Positions 1 to 6,327 of a DNA stretch of 13,865 bases are shown one piece after another; positions within the stretch are counted from its first letter, which is position 1, and every line of letters starts with the position of its first letter. Under the pieces are notes generated by a model. It was given only the letters and a program-made list of their open reading frames with translations, did no database searches and was not told the DNA's origin. Source of the DNA: Candidatus Stahliibacteriota bacterium CG08_land_8_20_14_0_20_40_26 (GTDB taxonomy: Bacteria; Hydrothermota; UBA3073). A program made the translations under genes and the position numbers. The stretch lies in NCBI GenBank assembly GCA_002774315.1, contig PEYP01000058.1, positions 1-13,865 of the forward strand, in the 5' to 3' direction.

Positions 1-444
1 GGGAGTTCTTGCTCCGTATAGTAATACTATTCGTTTAAATTTTGTCTTTTGGGCTATAAGTGTCAGGAGTAAAGACCTTAAAGGTGCCATTCCTACCCCA
101 CCACCCAGGATTAAAACCTCTTTTCCGTAAAATTCTTCAAGTGGATAACCCTTGCCAAGAGGTCCCCTTATTCCTACAATATCTCCCTCTTTCAAGCAGT
201 GTATTGCCTCCGTTACTCGTCCTGCCTTCATAATAGTAATGTCCATCTCTTCTTTAACGAAGGGGGAGGATGATGGCGTAAACGGTGCCTCACCAACTTC
301 AGAAACTGTAAATTGAACAAACTGGCCAGTCTTAAATTCAATTTTCTCCTCAGGGACAAGTGTAAATGTTTTGATACTCGGAGTTTCATCCACTACCCTG
401 GTTATTTTCGAGATTATAGGTTTATAAGGATTAACTATGGTCAT
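1..444 (-). CDS. FAD/NAD(P)-binding oxidoreductase subunit, HydG/AsrB type (partial)
   Basis: This is the N-terminal 148 residues of a ferredoxin-reductase-like subunit; the gene continues past the left edge. Reading the minus strand from the ATG at 444, a flavin-binding beta-barrel segment comes first, with an FTPSSSP motif at residues 55-61 in the place of the FAD-binding RxYS-like loop. The GIRGPLGKGYP motif (91-101) follows, then a NAD(P)-binding GGGVGMAPLRS loop (114-124). These are hallmarks of the gamma subunit of group 3b [NiFe] sulfhydrogenases and of anaerobic sulfite reductase subunit B, which pass electrons between NAD(P)H and a partner Fe-S subunit. The upstream gene at 895-1831 is the matching Fe-S partner. 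No Shine-Dalgarno sequence lies directly before the ATG; the nearest (AAGGAGGT, minus strand 503-496) is about 50 bases away inside the inserted gene. The sequence does not decide between hydrogenase and sulfite reductase. Confidence 0.85.
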   Translation of the reverse strand, partial: MTIVNPYKPIISKITRVVDETPSIKTFTLVPEEKIEFKTGQFVQFTVSEVGEAPFTPSSSPFVKEEMDITIMKAGRVTEAIHCLKEGDIVGIRGPLGKGYPLEEFYGKEVLILGGGVGMAPLRSLLLTLIAQKTKFKRIVLLYGARTP

Positions 445-493
445 ATCAAATATCAAATATTAAAAATCAAAAATACATATCAAAATGCAAAAA
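445..493. repeat. AT-rich arm left of the four-helix-bundle insertion
   Basis: This low-complexity stretch is built from ATCAAATAT / AAAAATCAAAAATAC units. It is an imperfect inverted match to the arm at 840-897 on the other side of the four-helix-bundle gene. The two arms bracket the inserted gene and separate the downstream oxidoreductase ATG from any Shine-Dalgarno sequence. Confidence 0.5.
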
Positions 494-898
494 TTACCTC
501 CTTCCTTTTAATGTCAAGATACTTGAACCAAAAATATTAGAGAACTCATCCAGCTCTTTTAGAAACCAAGCGACTTCTTCCGGTTTGGCTCGTTTGCTAT
601 CACGAAGTAATGCAAGCCATAACTTACTTTCATTAGCTGATTTCAAAGATGTGTTAAAATAGTTGCTAAAATCTCTCTTGCTGCTTGCCGACTGTCCCTC
701 AATATAATTTCCAAGAATGCTTGTGCCACTTCGTAGTAATTGGTCACCAATCCTCTTTGAAACATTATCATTAGGCAATCTATCTATAAACTCTATGAGT
801 CTTAATGTAAAGTTATACAGTCTCTTCTTAAACTCACTTTTTAATTTTTGATTTGTATTTTTCATATTTGATTTTTGATATTTAATATTACTTTTCAT
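494..898 (-). CDS. four-helix bundle protein (23S rRNA intervening-sequence family)
   Basis: A small helical protein of the IVS / four-helix-bundle family, recognised by the core IEFIDRLPND, the segment QLLRSGTSILGNYIEGQSAS, SLKSANESKLWLALLRD and the C-terminal SSILTLKG. Members are found inside 23S rRNA intervening sequences and as free genes; their function is unknown. The ATG at 898 overlaps the stop of the upstream Fe-S subunit gene (ATGA), but the first dozen codons are made of the AT-rich repeat arm, so the ATG at 865 (MKNTNQ), which matches the usual family start, may be the real one. The gene sits between two subunits that normally adjoin, and both flanks carry AT-rich 'caaatatcaaa'-type sequence, so it looks like an insertion. 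Its final codons (KGRR) also spell a strong Shine-Dalgarno sequence. Confidence 0.85.
   Translation of the reverse strand: MKSNIKYQKSNMKNTNQKLKSEFKKRLYNFTLRLIEFIDRLPNDNVSKRIGDQLLRSGTSILGNYIEGQSASSKRDFSNYFNTSLKSANESKLWLALLRDSKRAKPEEVAWFLKELDEFSNIFGSSILTLKGRR
840..897. repeat. AT-rich arm right of the four-helix-bundle insertion
   Basis: Read on the minus strand this segment consists of ATTAAATATCAAAAATC and GAAAAATACAAATC units resembling the left arm at 445-493. It covers the first codons of the four-helix-bundle ORF if the upstream ATG is used. The arms are imperfect, so exact ends cannot be set by eye. Confidence 0.45.
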
Positions 899-1704
899 CC
901 CTTTCCTAATTTCAACAAGACGTCCTTGAAATTTATTTTTCCAAAACATGCAGGGATACATCTCCCACAACCAAAACAGCCTCTCATTCCAAACCTCTCG
1001 GGAGAATATTCAAACTTACATTTTATTCTATGAGTAAATCTCTTATCAAGTTCTTTTCTCGGGTTTGCTCCTCCCGCTACGCGTGCGTATCCATAATACT
1101 GACAAGAATCCCAAAAACGAACTTTCTCAAAGTTGCTCTGCTCACCCAGCAGAAAACAGAAACATGAAGGACATATATTGGTACAGGCTGAACAGGATAC
1201 ACACTTTTTTATCTCGTCAGCAATCTTCTCGGGTTCTATGTTCTTTTCAATCTCAATCTTCTTACCCTTTATCTGGTTTTTTACTTGCTCTCTCCTCCTC
1301 TTCCTTTCTTCAATTTGCTTAGAATCTGCAGGAGAAAAAAGTCCCCGTTTCTCTTCCACCAATGCCTTTCCTCTATCGCTTCCTATTTCAACCAAGAACC
1401 CATCTTCTATCTCTGACAGATTCAGGTCAAACCCCTCCTCTGGATAGGGATTATCACCTAAAAGAGTACAGAAACAATTCTCATGTATGTATGTGCAATC
1501 AGAGGAGATTATAAAGACATCGTCTCTGAAAAAGGGGTCAATAAAATCGCCCTCTTTAAAGACTTTCATCAAGAATTGGATACCCCTCAAGTCACAAGCT
1601 TTTATACCGATTACTGTCCTCGTAATAGTCTTTTTTTCCTTAAGGATTTCTTGGGGGCTGTAGAAGAAGAATTTAGGTGTGAATGAGGGTCTAAAACCTT
1701 CCAA
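895..1704 (-). CDS. 4Fe-4S dicluster subunit, HydB/AsrA type (main frame, N-terminus in another frame)
   Basis: Electron-transfer subunit with two ferredoxin-type 4Fe-4S clusters, of the sulfhydrogenase beta subunit / anaerobic sulfite reductase subunit A family. The C-terminal half carries CVSCSACTNICPSC and CFGCGRCIPAC, each Cx2Cx2Cx3C, and the N-terminal half has the family-typical GIKACDLRG segment. It would take electrons from the FAD/NAD subunit encoded downstream. The coordinates start at a TTG (1704) only because this frame is interrupted further upstream. The in-frame sequence upstream (FYWQKYPCAFSLEGFRP) has no credible start before a stop, while the expected N-terminus (FVSKDKITGLISSLRGEIFI) is encoded in the other frame up to 1831. 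A single extra base in the A5 run at 1707-1711 explains this. The product is truncated or frameshifted unless the base is an assembly error. Confidence 0.85.
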   Translation of the reverse strand: MEGFRPSFTPKFFFYSPQEILKEKKTITRTVIGIKACDLRGIQFLMKVFKEGDFIDPFFRDDVFIISSDCTYIHENCFCTLLGDNPYPEEGFDLNLSEIEDGFLVEIGSDRGKALVEEKRGLFSPADSKQIEERKRRREQVKNQIKGKKIEIEKNIEPEKIADEIKKCVSCSACTNICPSCFCFLLGEQSNFEKVRFWDSCQYYGYARVAGGANPRKELDKRFTHRIKCKFEYSPERFGMRGCFGCGRCIPACFGKINFKDVLLKLGKG

Positions 1705-1831
1705 CGAAAAAGCACAGGGATATTTCTGCCAATAGAAGAAATTTTCTTTCTTTTGGGGGAATAAATATCTCGCCTCTCAAACTGCTTATTAATCCTGTTA
1801 TTTTATCTTTAGATACAAATTTTGTCTCCAA
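1691..1831 (-). pseudogene. 5' part of the HydB/AsrA-type gene, out of frame with the rest
   Basis: Beginning with a TTG at 1831 that has AGGGGAT a few bases upstream, this frame encodes METKFVSKDKITGLISSL and then RGEIFIPPKERKFLLLAEIS before going out of frame and stopping at 1691-1693. The IPPKE... and LLLAEIS stretches fit the N-terminus expected of the dicluster subunit. If one T of the minus-strand T5 run (1711-1707) is removed, the reading passes directly into FSLEGFRPSFTPKFFF of the main frame. It is therefore the missing first 40 or so residues of the same gene. Confidence 0.7.
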
Positions 1832-1903
1832 TCTATCCCCTATTCATATACCAAGCGAATGATGTTTCTCTTTATAAACACAGATTCGAAAATTTAGTCG
1901 CTC

Positions 1904-1932
1904 ATTATATCACATTTTTTAAAAGAAGTCAA
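1904..1932 (-). promoter_or_regulatory. sigma-70-type promoter of the redox operon
   Basis: On the minus strand TTGACT (1932-1927) is followed after exactly 17 bases by a perfect TATAAT (1909-1904). This is a near-consensus housekeeping promoter. Transcription would start near 1897, giving a leader of about 65 bases before the TTG start at 1831 of the Fe-S subunit gene. Confidence 0.8.
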
Positions 1933-2057
1933 GGAAAATAATATGAAATTTAGGTAATTATAAAAGTTTTTGCACTAACTTCATCAACCCTAAAACCCGC
2001 CTGACGGCCCTACTCTCCTCACTATTTATCATAAAAATGGTTGTTTGTTAGGTCTTT

Positions 2058-2483
2058 TTACAGGTTGATTATCTTTTCGATAGACAGTCTAACAGAAGTA
2101 ATTTGATAAATTAAGGCTTCCAATTTAAGTGTACTGAAAATCTCCTTTGCCTCCTGTGCATCTGTAATCCCCAGTTTTCCCAGATAATTAAGCAATTCTT
2201 TCTCTTTCCCCGTAATACCCTTTCCACTATCCTTCCCCGTCAAAAGCCAAGCCAGGCTTACATTTGCAATTCGTGATATTTCTACAAGTATCCTGTAGGG
2301 AGAGTGCCTTTGCCCTTTTTCATAATTGGAAAGGGCGTTCTGCGAAATATTTAGCAAGACAGCAATTTCTTTCTGGCTTTTGTTTAGGTGCATTCGGACT
2401 TCCTTTAATCGTTTACCAACTTTGTCCTTGGAATATGAAGTTTTATTATCCATAATTGTGATTTTTCCTTGACAATTATCCAT
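2058..2483 (-). CDS. XRE-family helix-turn-helix transcriptional regulator
   Basis: A 141-residue DNA-binding protein with a Cro/C1-type HTH domain at about residues 22-80. The core reads LNKSQKEIAVLLNISQNALS followed by NYEKGQRHSPYRILVEISRIANVS and the usual AWLLTG end of the fold. The remaining 60 residues are charged and helical and could dimerise. The start at 2483 is preceded by AGGGAAGG at good spacing; an internal ATG at 2453 is weaker. The gene reads toward the redox operon but is separated from that operon's promoter by about 125 bases that hold no gene. Its target is unknown. It could control itself or the adjacent operon, as such small regulators often do in accessory regions. Confidence 0.85.
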   Translation of the reverse strand: MDNCQGKITIMDNKTSYSKDKVGKRLKEVRMHLNKSQKEIAVLLNISQNALSNYEKGQRHSPYRILVEISRIANVSLAWLLTGKDSGKGITGKEKELLNYLGKLGITDAQEAKEIFSTLKLEALIYQITSVRLSIEKIINL

Positions 2484-2557
2484 TTCTCAACCTTCCCTCT
2501 GCATCATCTGTGATTTTTGTGATGTTCTGTGTCATCTGTAACCTTAAATCTACTATT

Positions 2558-2874
2558 ATGTATCCAGAAAAGAAAATAGAAGCTCTCCTCGCCCTTGATG
2601 AAGATGGGAAAATTGAGAAGGTAATGCGGGGGAAGAAAGACCTTCCTTTGAATTGAAGCCGAAACTGGGTATTCCCTGTATATCCATAAGTTCGCCCGAA
2701 GAAATGAATCTCTCGGATAAAAAACTTCCCAATTTTCTAAGTTCCGTTATCTCCGGAGACCATATAAGAGAGCAGATACAAAACCACTCAATACCTGACA
2801 CATACGCTGAAACATTTCATTTCTACAATTTCTTGCAAGTTTCACAGAAAGTTGACATAGAATTTTTTTCTTGA
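2558..2874 (+). pseudogene. small unrecognised ORF broken by a frameshift
   Basis: The first frame (2558-2656) reads MYPEKKIEALLALDEDGKIE and ends after GKKDLPLN. A second frame, entered just before that stop (from 2653), reads KLGIPCISISSPEEMNLSDK and continues to 2874. Adding one base to the T run near 2647-2649 fuses them into about 105 residues. The joined product has ordinary amino-acid composition, but I do not recognise a family and there is no Shine-Dalgarno site before the ATG. It is probably a decayed gene; a chance open frame is possible. Confidence 0.3.
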
Positions 2875-2899
2875 CTTTTTTATTTTTTTGTATTATTAT
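2871..2899 (+). promoter_or_regulatory. candidate sigma-70-type promoter
   Basis: TTGACT (2871-2876) is followed after 17 bases by TATTAT (2894-2899); a perfect TATAAT at 2900-2905 would need a 23-base spacer. The TTTTTGTATTATTAT context is shared with the gvpA promoter at 5830-5845. It points toward a 350-base stretch with no convincing coding gene that ends at the terminator at 3232-3279. Confidence 0.45.
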
Positions 2900-2942
2900 T
2901 ATAATGTATCATCCTAAATTATGCGTTATCGCAGTGAACTCC

Positions 2943-3004
2943 GTAAGGCAAACCTTTAGGTTTGCGAAAAAAAGTCTCTATGCAAGGCTGAAGCCTTGCC
3001 CTAC
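2943..3004. repeat. MITE-like palindromic element, copy 1
   Basis: The ends GTAAGGCAA and TTGCCCTAC form a near-perfect terminal inverted repeat. Inside are two hairpins, GCAAACC-TTTA-GGTTTGC (2948-2965) and GCAAGGC-TGAA-GCCTTGC (2982-2999). The left end matches the element at 10629-10693 in 22 of 23 bases, so this is a dispersed family present at least twice here. It has no coding capacity. Confidence 0.75.
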
Positions 3005-3066
3005 AATACCCACAAAAATTAACGCATATTCTGGGATTATAATAAATTTGTGTATTCATATTTTTT

Positions 3067-3106
3067 CCTTGTCCTTGTATAACGAGTATTATACCAGGGG
3101 ACAAGG
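3067..3106. repeat. imperfect palindrome
   Basis: The arms CCTTGTCC (3067-3074) and GGACAAGG (3099-3106) pair perfectly, with an inner GTATAA/TTATAC stem. The outer sequence resembles the hairpin at 7257-7304, suggesting another small dispersed repeat type. Confidence 0.5.
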
Positions 3107-3140
3107 TGATGATTCTTATAGAAGTTGGAATGATTTTTGC

Positions 3141-3171
<31 letters not shown>

Positions 3172-3231
3172 ATTTAGGATGCACTTACATAATGCAACCT
3201 GCACATATGTCAGGCCGTATTTTTATATTTA

Positions 3232-3279
3232 AAGCACCGAGTGAACCAAATATGAGATATACTCGGTGTTTTTTTTTGT
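3232..3279 (+). terminator. intrinsic terminator ahead of a short ORF
   Basis: CACCGAGT (3235-3242) pairs with ACTCGGTG (3261-3268); flanking AAAG/TTTT pairs extend the stem to about 12 bp. A run of nine T residues overlaps its 3' side. It would end transcripts from the promoter at 2871. It lies only about 20 bases upstream of a well-placed ribosome binding site and ATG (3298), an arrangement also seen in leader attenuators. Confidence 0.75.
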
Positions 3280-3297
3280 TATACAAGGAGGTACGAA

Positions 3298-3342
3298 ATG
3301 GCAACAAAATATCTATTAAAAATTTGGGAATTATGTAGTTAA
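3298..3342 (+). pseudogene. start of a gene cut off by the transposase remnant
   Basis: ATG at 3298, preceded by a strong AAGGAGGT Shine-Dalgarno site at ideal spacing, opens a 14-codon frame MATKYLLKIWELCS that ends at 3342. The last codons overlap the 3' end of the minus-strand transposase fragment, so this looks like the 5' end of a gene truncated by the insertion. It could instead be a genuine leader peptide behind the terminator. The product is not recognised. Confidence 0.35.
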
Positions 3343-3564
3343 ATGCAAAAAATCTGACAAATATTTCAAAATAGTCTCTTCAAGATCACCATTGTTTCTA
3401 TTATTAAAGCGAAGTTCAAGTTCTTTCATATAAAGATACAGCTTCTTGGGGGTTATACCGTGATATTTTACCAATCTTTCTTTTGCATATGCCCAGAAGC
3501 TTTCAATTGAGTTAATGTGGCTCTTTCCATTGGCAAATGTATTCTCTTTTTTTGATCTTTTTTT
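3331..3564 (-). pseudogene. IS1595 (ISXO2-like) transposase, C-terminal remnant
   Basis: The minus strand encodes about 70 residues typical of the C-terminal end of DDE transposases of the ISXO2/IS1595 group. ENTFANGKSHINSIESFWAY contains the conserved GKSHIN-IESFW segment with its catalytic-region glutamate, and it continues through ERLVKYHGI, LYLYMKELELRFNNRN and the final HLTT stop at 3331. The frame is closed by a stop at 3565-3567 and the rest of the transposase is absent, so the element is dead. No clear terminal inverted repeat or target duplication can be seen by eye. It lies between the truncated short ORF and the histidine kinase gene. Confidence 0.75.
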
Positions 3565-3630
3565 TCATCTCCTCCTGAAAGACGGGGTATTCCAACGGGG
3601 TAAAAAGGTAGAGAAAACACGAGGGTCAAT

Positions 3631-5070
3631 ATGATGGGAATGAAATTTGAAGGACGAGAAGAAAAGCACAGAATTACTGTAATGGCTATCTTTTTAGCTG
3701 GCGCTTGCTTTCTCACATACTATTGTTATGTGGTACTCGGAACCGGCCGTGTTTTTACCCACTTCTTTTATATTCCAATTATTTTAGCATCTCTGTGGTG
3801 GAAGAGAAAAGGTTTAGGTGTGGCTGTATTTTTAGCAGCACTCCTGATTTTTAGTAGCATTTTCTTCAGAGCGGAAGTTGTGGCTGCCAATGATTATCTT
3901 CGAGCGATTATGTTTATAGTTATTGCCTTTGTAGTTGCTACGTTAAGTGAGCAGATTGCGAAGGCGGAGGAGTCGCTGCGGGAGAGTGAGGAAAAATACC
4001 GTAACTTATATGAGTCAAGCAAAGATGGAATTGCCTTTTCTGATATGCAGGGCAATCTCCTTGATGCTAATCAGGCCTTCTTAGATATGCTTGGCTATAC
4101 GATAGAAGAATATAAGAAATTGACCTATCAACAGTTAACACCCAAGAAATGGCATAAAATGGAGGCAGATATTCTTAAAAATCATACAATGGCAAGAGGG
4201 TATTCTGATGAATATAAGAAAGAATATATCAAAAAGGATGGAACAGTATTTCCGGCGACAATTAGAATATGGTTAATTAAGGACAAACAAGGAAAACCTA
4301 TAGGTATGTGGGCTATTATAAGAGACATAGCTGAGCGCAAGCAGGTGGAGGAGAAGATCAAACAATATCAACAGATACTGGAAGTTTCCGAGAGAGCATC
4401 CTGGCATTTTTCGCACAGGATATTATCAATCAGAGAGGAAGAGAAGAAAATTCTGTCGACTATTTTGCACGATGAGGTAGGCACTTTGGCCGTGGCCTTG
4501 AGCTCGAGCTTGAACGCCATCGAGGAAGAAATCAAAGATAACAATTTGAAAGCTGCACTTAGAACTATTGTAAAAAGCAAGACCGTCCTCAGGAAAGCAA
4601 TTCAAAGGTTGAAAAAGACAGCTGCAGACCTGAGGCCACCGGATTTAGATATAGTTGGTCTTCCCGTTGCTTTGAGAGAATATTTATCAAATGTCACAAA
4701 ACAGTTGGACCTCAAGATAAATTTCAGTATGGAGATAGATGAGAAAAAGGTCCCTAATAATGTGGCAATTGTCTTATACAGGATAGTCCAGGAAGCTTTG
4801 AACAATGTTGTCAAACATGCTAACGCCAGGAATATGAAGGTAAGGCTGTATTCTCTGGGGAATAAGATAGAACTCATTATACGCGACGACGGCAAGGGTT
4901 TTGATACAGGGATAATTTCAGGAGGAACCACAATACATATGGGTATCCGGGGAATGAGGGAAATGGCGGAGTCTGTGGATGGGAGGTTTCACATCAAATC
5001 AGCGCCTGGAAAAGGAACCGATATACATGTAACCTTACCTGTTATAGAAGAACATAAGTTATGGGTATAA
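3631..5070 (+). CDS. membrane PAS sensor histidine kinase (NarX/LiaS-type HisKA_3)
   Basis: A 479-residue sensor kinase. Four hydrophobic segments (about residues 18-36, 43-56, 62-80, 91-105) anchor it in the membrane. A PAS domain follows (about 117-235, ending in the PAC-type IIRDIAERKQVEEKI), then a HisKA_3 dimerisation domain with the phospho-acceptor His280 in ILHDEVGTLA, and a HATPase domain with N-box RIVQEALNNVVKHANA (384-399), G1 DDGKGFD (419-425) and G2 MGIRGM. This architecture autophosphorylates and passes phosphate to NarL/FixJ-type regulators, one of which overlaps its 3' end. The PAS domain has no cysteine or heme-type motif that reveals the signal. Start: ATG at 3631 with GAGG upstream; the second ATG is adjacent. 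Its position immediately upstream of gvpA suggests control of flotation, which is inference. Confidence 0.92.
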   Translation: MMGMKFEGREEKHRITVMAIFLAGACFLTYYCYVVLGTGRVFTHFFYIPIILASLWWKRKGLGVAVFLAALLIFSSIFFRAEVVAANDYLRAIMFIVIAFVVATLSEQIAKAEESLRESEEKYRNLYESSKDGIAFSDMQGNLLDANQAFLDMLGYTIEEYKKLTYQQLTPKKWHKMEADILKNHTMARGYSDEYKKEYIKKDGTVFPATIRIWLIKDKQGKPIGMWAIIRDIAERKQVEEKIKQYQQILEVSERASWHFSHRILSIREEEKKILSTILHDEVGTLAVALSSSLNAIEEEIKDNNLKAALRTIVKSKTVLRKAIQRLKKTAADLRPPDLDIVGLPVALREYLSNVTKQLDLKINFSMEIDEKKVPNNVAIVLYRIVQEALNNVVKHANARNMKVRLYSLGNKIELIIRDDGKGFDTGIISGGTTIHMGIRGMREMAESVDGRFHIKSAPGKGTDIHVTLPVIEEHKLWV

Positions 5071-5714
5071 AAGTGATTATAGCGGATGATCATCCTATTG
5101 TAATAGACGGGCTAAGATCCGTTATTGAAAAGAAATGTAAGGATATTGAGATCATTGGGGAAGCTTCAAACGGGAATGAAGTATTAGAGATGGCTAAAAA
5201 AAATCCGGCTGATGTTTATGTTCTCGACATATCTATGCCGATTTTAAACGGAATTGAGACGGCTGGTAGGCTCATAAAGATGCATCCGACAAGCAAAGTA
5301 ATTATTCTGAGCATACACGATAGCAAAATCTTTGTGGAGAAGGCTTTAAAAACCGGTGTAAGAGGGTATATAGTAAAGGAGAACGCTACCGAAGAAGTGA
5401 TCCATGCTATCCGTGAGGTTTATACGGGCAATTACTTCCTGAGTCCAACGATATCAAGGTTTATAGTCCAGGGATTTCTTGGCAAAAGGCAGCACTACGA
5501 GAAGTATACAAAGATAATCAATCTTACCAGAAGAGAAAGACAAATTCTTCAGCTCATAGCCGAGGGTTTTACCAGTAAGGCAATAGCCAGGGAATTAAAT
5601 ATATCTTTAAATACGGTACATATCCACAGAAAGAATATTATGCAAAGGCTCGACATACATAAACAAGCTAATCTTTTCCGCTATGCCTTAAAAGAAGGTA
5701 TTTCCAGTTTGTAA
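5061..5714 (+). CDS. NarL/FixJ-family response regulator
   Basis: Cytoplasmic transcription factor of 217 residues. The receiver domain (about 3-120) has the acidic pair Asp9/Asp10, the phospho-acceptor Asp56 (VLDISMP), the switch Ser84 and Lys106. The LuxR-type HTH domain (about 150-212) is marked by LTRRERQILQLIAEGFTSKA and NISLNTVHIHRKNIMQRL. All residues needed for phosphorylation are present. The gene overlaps the kinase gene by 10 bases, so the two are translationally coupled and form a cognate pair. Its nearest downstream target is the gvpA promoter, where two 12-bp direct repeats 22 bp apart would suit binding of NarL-type dimers on one DNA face. No terminator is evident between this gene and gvpA. 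Confidence 0.93.
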   Translation: MGIKVIIADDHPIVIDGLRSVIEKKCKDIEIIGEASNGNEVLEMAKKNPADVYVLDISMPILNGIETAGRLIKMHPTSKVIILSIHDSKIFVEKALKTGVRGYIVKENATEEVIHAIREVYTGNYFLSPTISRFIVQGFLGKRQHYEKYTKIINLTRRERQILQLIAEGFTSKAIARELNISLNTVHIHRKNIMQRLDIHKQANLFRYALKEGISSL

Positions 5715-5750
5715 CTTTTCCCACCAGAAACCTTCGTTTTTCCCAAAAAA

Positions 5751-5784
5751 AAACTAACTAAAAATTTCCCCGAAACTAACTAAA
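5751..5784 (+). promoter_or_regulatory. tandem direct-repeat operator upstream of the gvpA promoter
   Basis: The 12-mer AAACTAACTAAA occurs at 5751-5762 and again at 5773-5784, start-to-start 22 bp or two helical turns, and each copy is preceded by a TTTCCC-like tract. The pair ends about 30 bp before the -35 element. Spaced direct repeats at this distance are typical of activator sites. The neighbouring NarL/FixJ regulator is the obvious candidate, without proof. Confidence 0.6.
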
Positions 5785-5814
5785 GAAAGATCAAAAATCA
5801 ACCATTTTGGGCTA

Positions 5815-5846
5815 TTGACAAATATCCATTTTTGTATTATTATAAT
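5815..5846 (+). promoter_or_regulatory. gvpA promoter
   Basis: A perfect TTGACA (5815-5820) is followed by a perfect TATAAT (5841-5846), but with a 20-base spacer; shifted -10 matches give 14 (TATTAT) or 18 (ATTATA). Over-long spacing between perfect hexamers would make the promoter activator-dependent. Transcription would begin near 5853 and give a leader of about 90 bases that contains a small hairpin (GAAGCA 5886-5891 with TGCTTC 5904-5909). Confidence 0.6.
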
Positions 5847-5944
5847 ATTGTAAGCTTTTTATGCAAAAATTCTTATTCTTTCGAAGAAGCAGATCAAAAG
5901 GGGTGCTTCGCATCCAAAATCTAAATTGAAAGGAGGTGAGAAAA

Positions 5945-6154
5945 ATGGCAGTAGAGAAGGCGATTGCGTCTTCGAGCTTAGTGGAAGTAGTCGACAGGAT
6001 ACTGGATAAGGGTGTAGTCATCGATGCCTGGGTAAGGCTTTCCTTAGTGGGTATCGAGCTGCTCGCCCTCGAAGCCAGGGTTGTGATTGCTTCTGTTGAG
6101 ACCTACCTCAAGTATGCTGAGGCAATAGGTCTAACAGCAACAGCGGCAGCATAA
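5945..6154 (+). CDS. gvpA: gas vesicle structural protein GvpA
   Basis: The main shell protein of gas vesicles, 69 residues. The sequence from SSLVEVVDRILDKGVVIDAW through VRLSLVGIELLALEARVVIA to SVETYLKYAEAIG is the canonical GvpA fold: helix, two antiparallel beta strands that form the ribbed gas-permeable wall with a hydrophobic inner face, and a second helix. The length equals that of typical GvpA. The chosen ATG at 5945 follows a perfect AAGGAGGTGA Shine-Dalgarno site; a GTG at 5936 lies inside that site and is rejected. The C-terminal tail is short and alanine-rich (LTATAAA). It is the first gene of the cluster, with its own promoter, and is separated from the next gene by a structured segment. 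This fits GvpA being needed in far greater amounts than the other proteins. Confidence 0.97.
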   Translation: MAVEKAIASSSLVEVVDRILDKGVVIDAWVRLSLVGIELLALEARVVIASVETYLKYAEAIGLTATAAA

Positions 6155-6156
6155 GC

Positions 6157-6290
6157 TCGGAGAGGGAATTTGGCAACCTGTCTACCGACAGGTAGAGATG
6201 CCCTTTGAGTGTACAAAAGCGCTTTGCCCTTTTGTAGCCCATGCTAAGTTGGGAGATAACTCAAAGCGTATCTCCTGCCAAATGTATTAA
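6157..6290 (+). ncRNA. structured intergenic RNA between gvpA and the GvpC-like gene
   Basis: Several perfect stems nest here. The outer one is TTTGGCA (6169-6175) with TGCCAAA (6276-6282). Inside it are hairpin 1, ACCTGTC/GACAGGT (6176-6182, 6187-6193); hairpin 2, TACAAAAG/CTTTTGTA (6212-6219, 6229-6236); and hairpin 3, GGAGATA/TATCTCC (6252-6258, 6269-6275). Loop 2 begins CGCTTTG (6220-6226) and loop 3 ends CAAAGCG (6262-6268), which are exactly complementary and allow a kissing loop. Loop 3 (ACTCAAAG) can instead pair with CTTTGAGT (6203-6210). No known riboswitch family is recognised. It could be a processing or stability element that sets the gvpA-to-downstream ratio, or a repeat element. 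No T-run follows, so it is not a plain terminator. Confidence 0.55.
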
Positions 6291-6327
6291 TTAAATGGTA
6301 ATTCGTTTAAGTAAAAAGGAGGTAAAA

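Noticed and set aside
3468..3716. 82-residue minus-strand frame overlapping the transposase remnant and the kinase start
   Set aside because: It is a different frame of the IS1595-like fragment joined to the antisense of the kinase gene; the true transposase residues are in the neighbouring frame.
6157..6290. Cobalamin, TPP or c-di-GMP riboswitch after gvpA
   Set aside because: Stretches such as GGGAA and CAAAG recall these families, but the conserved core boxes are absent, so it is left as unclassified RNA.
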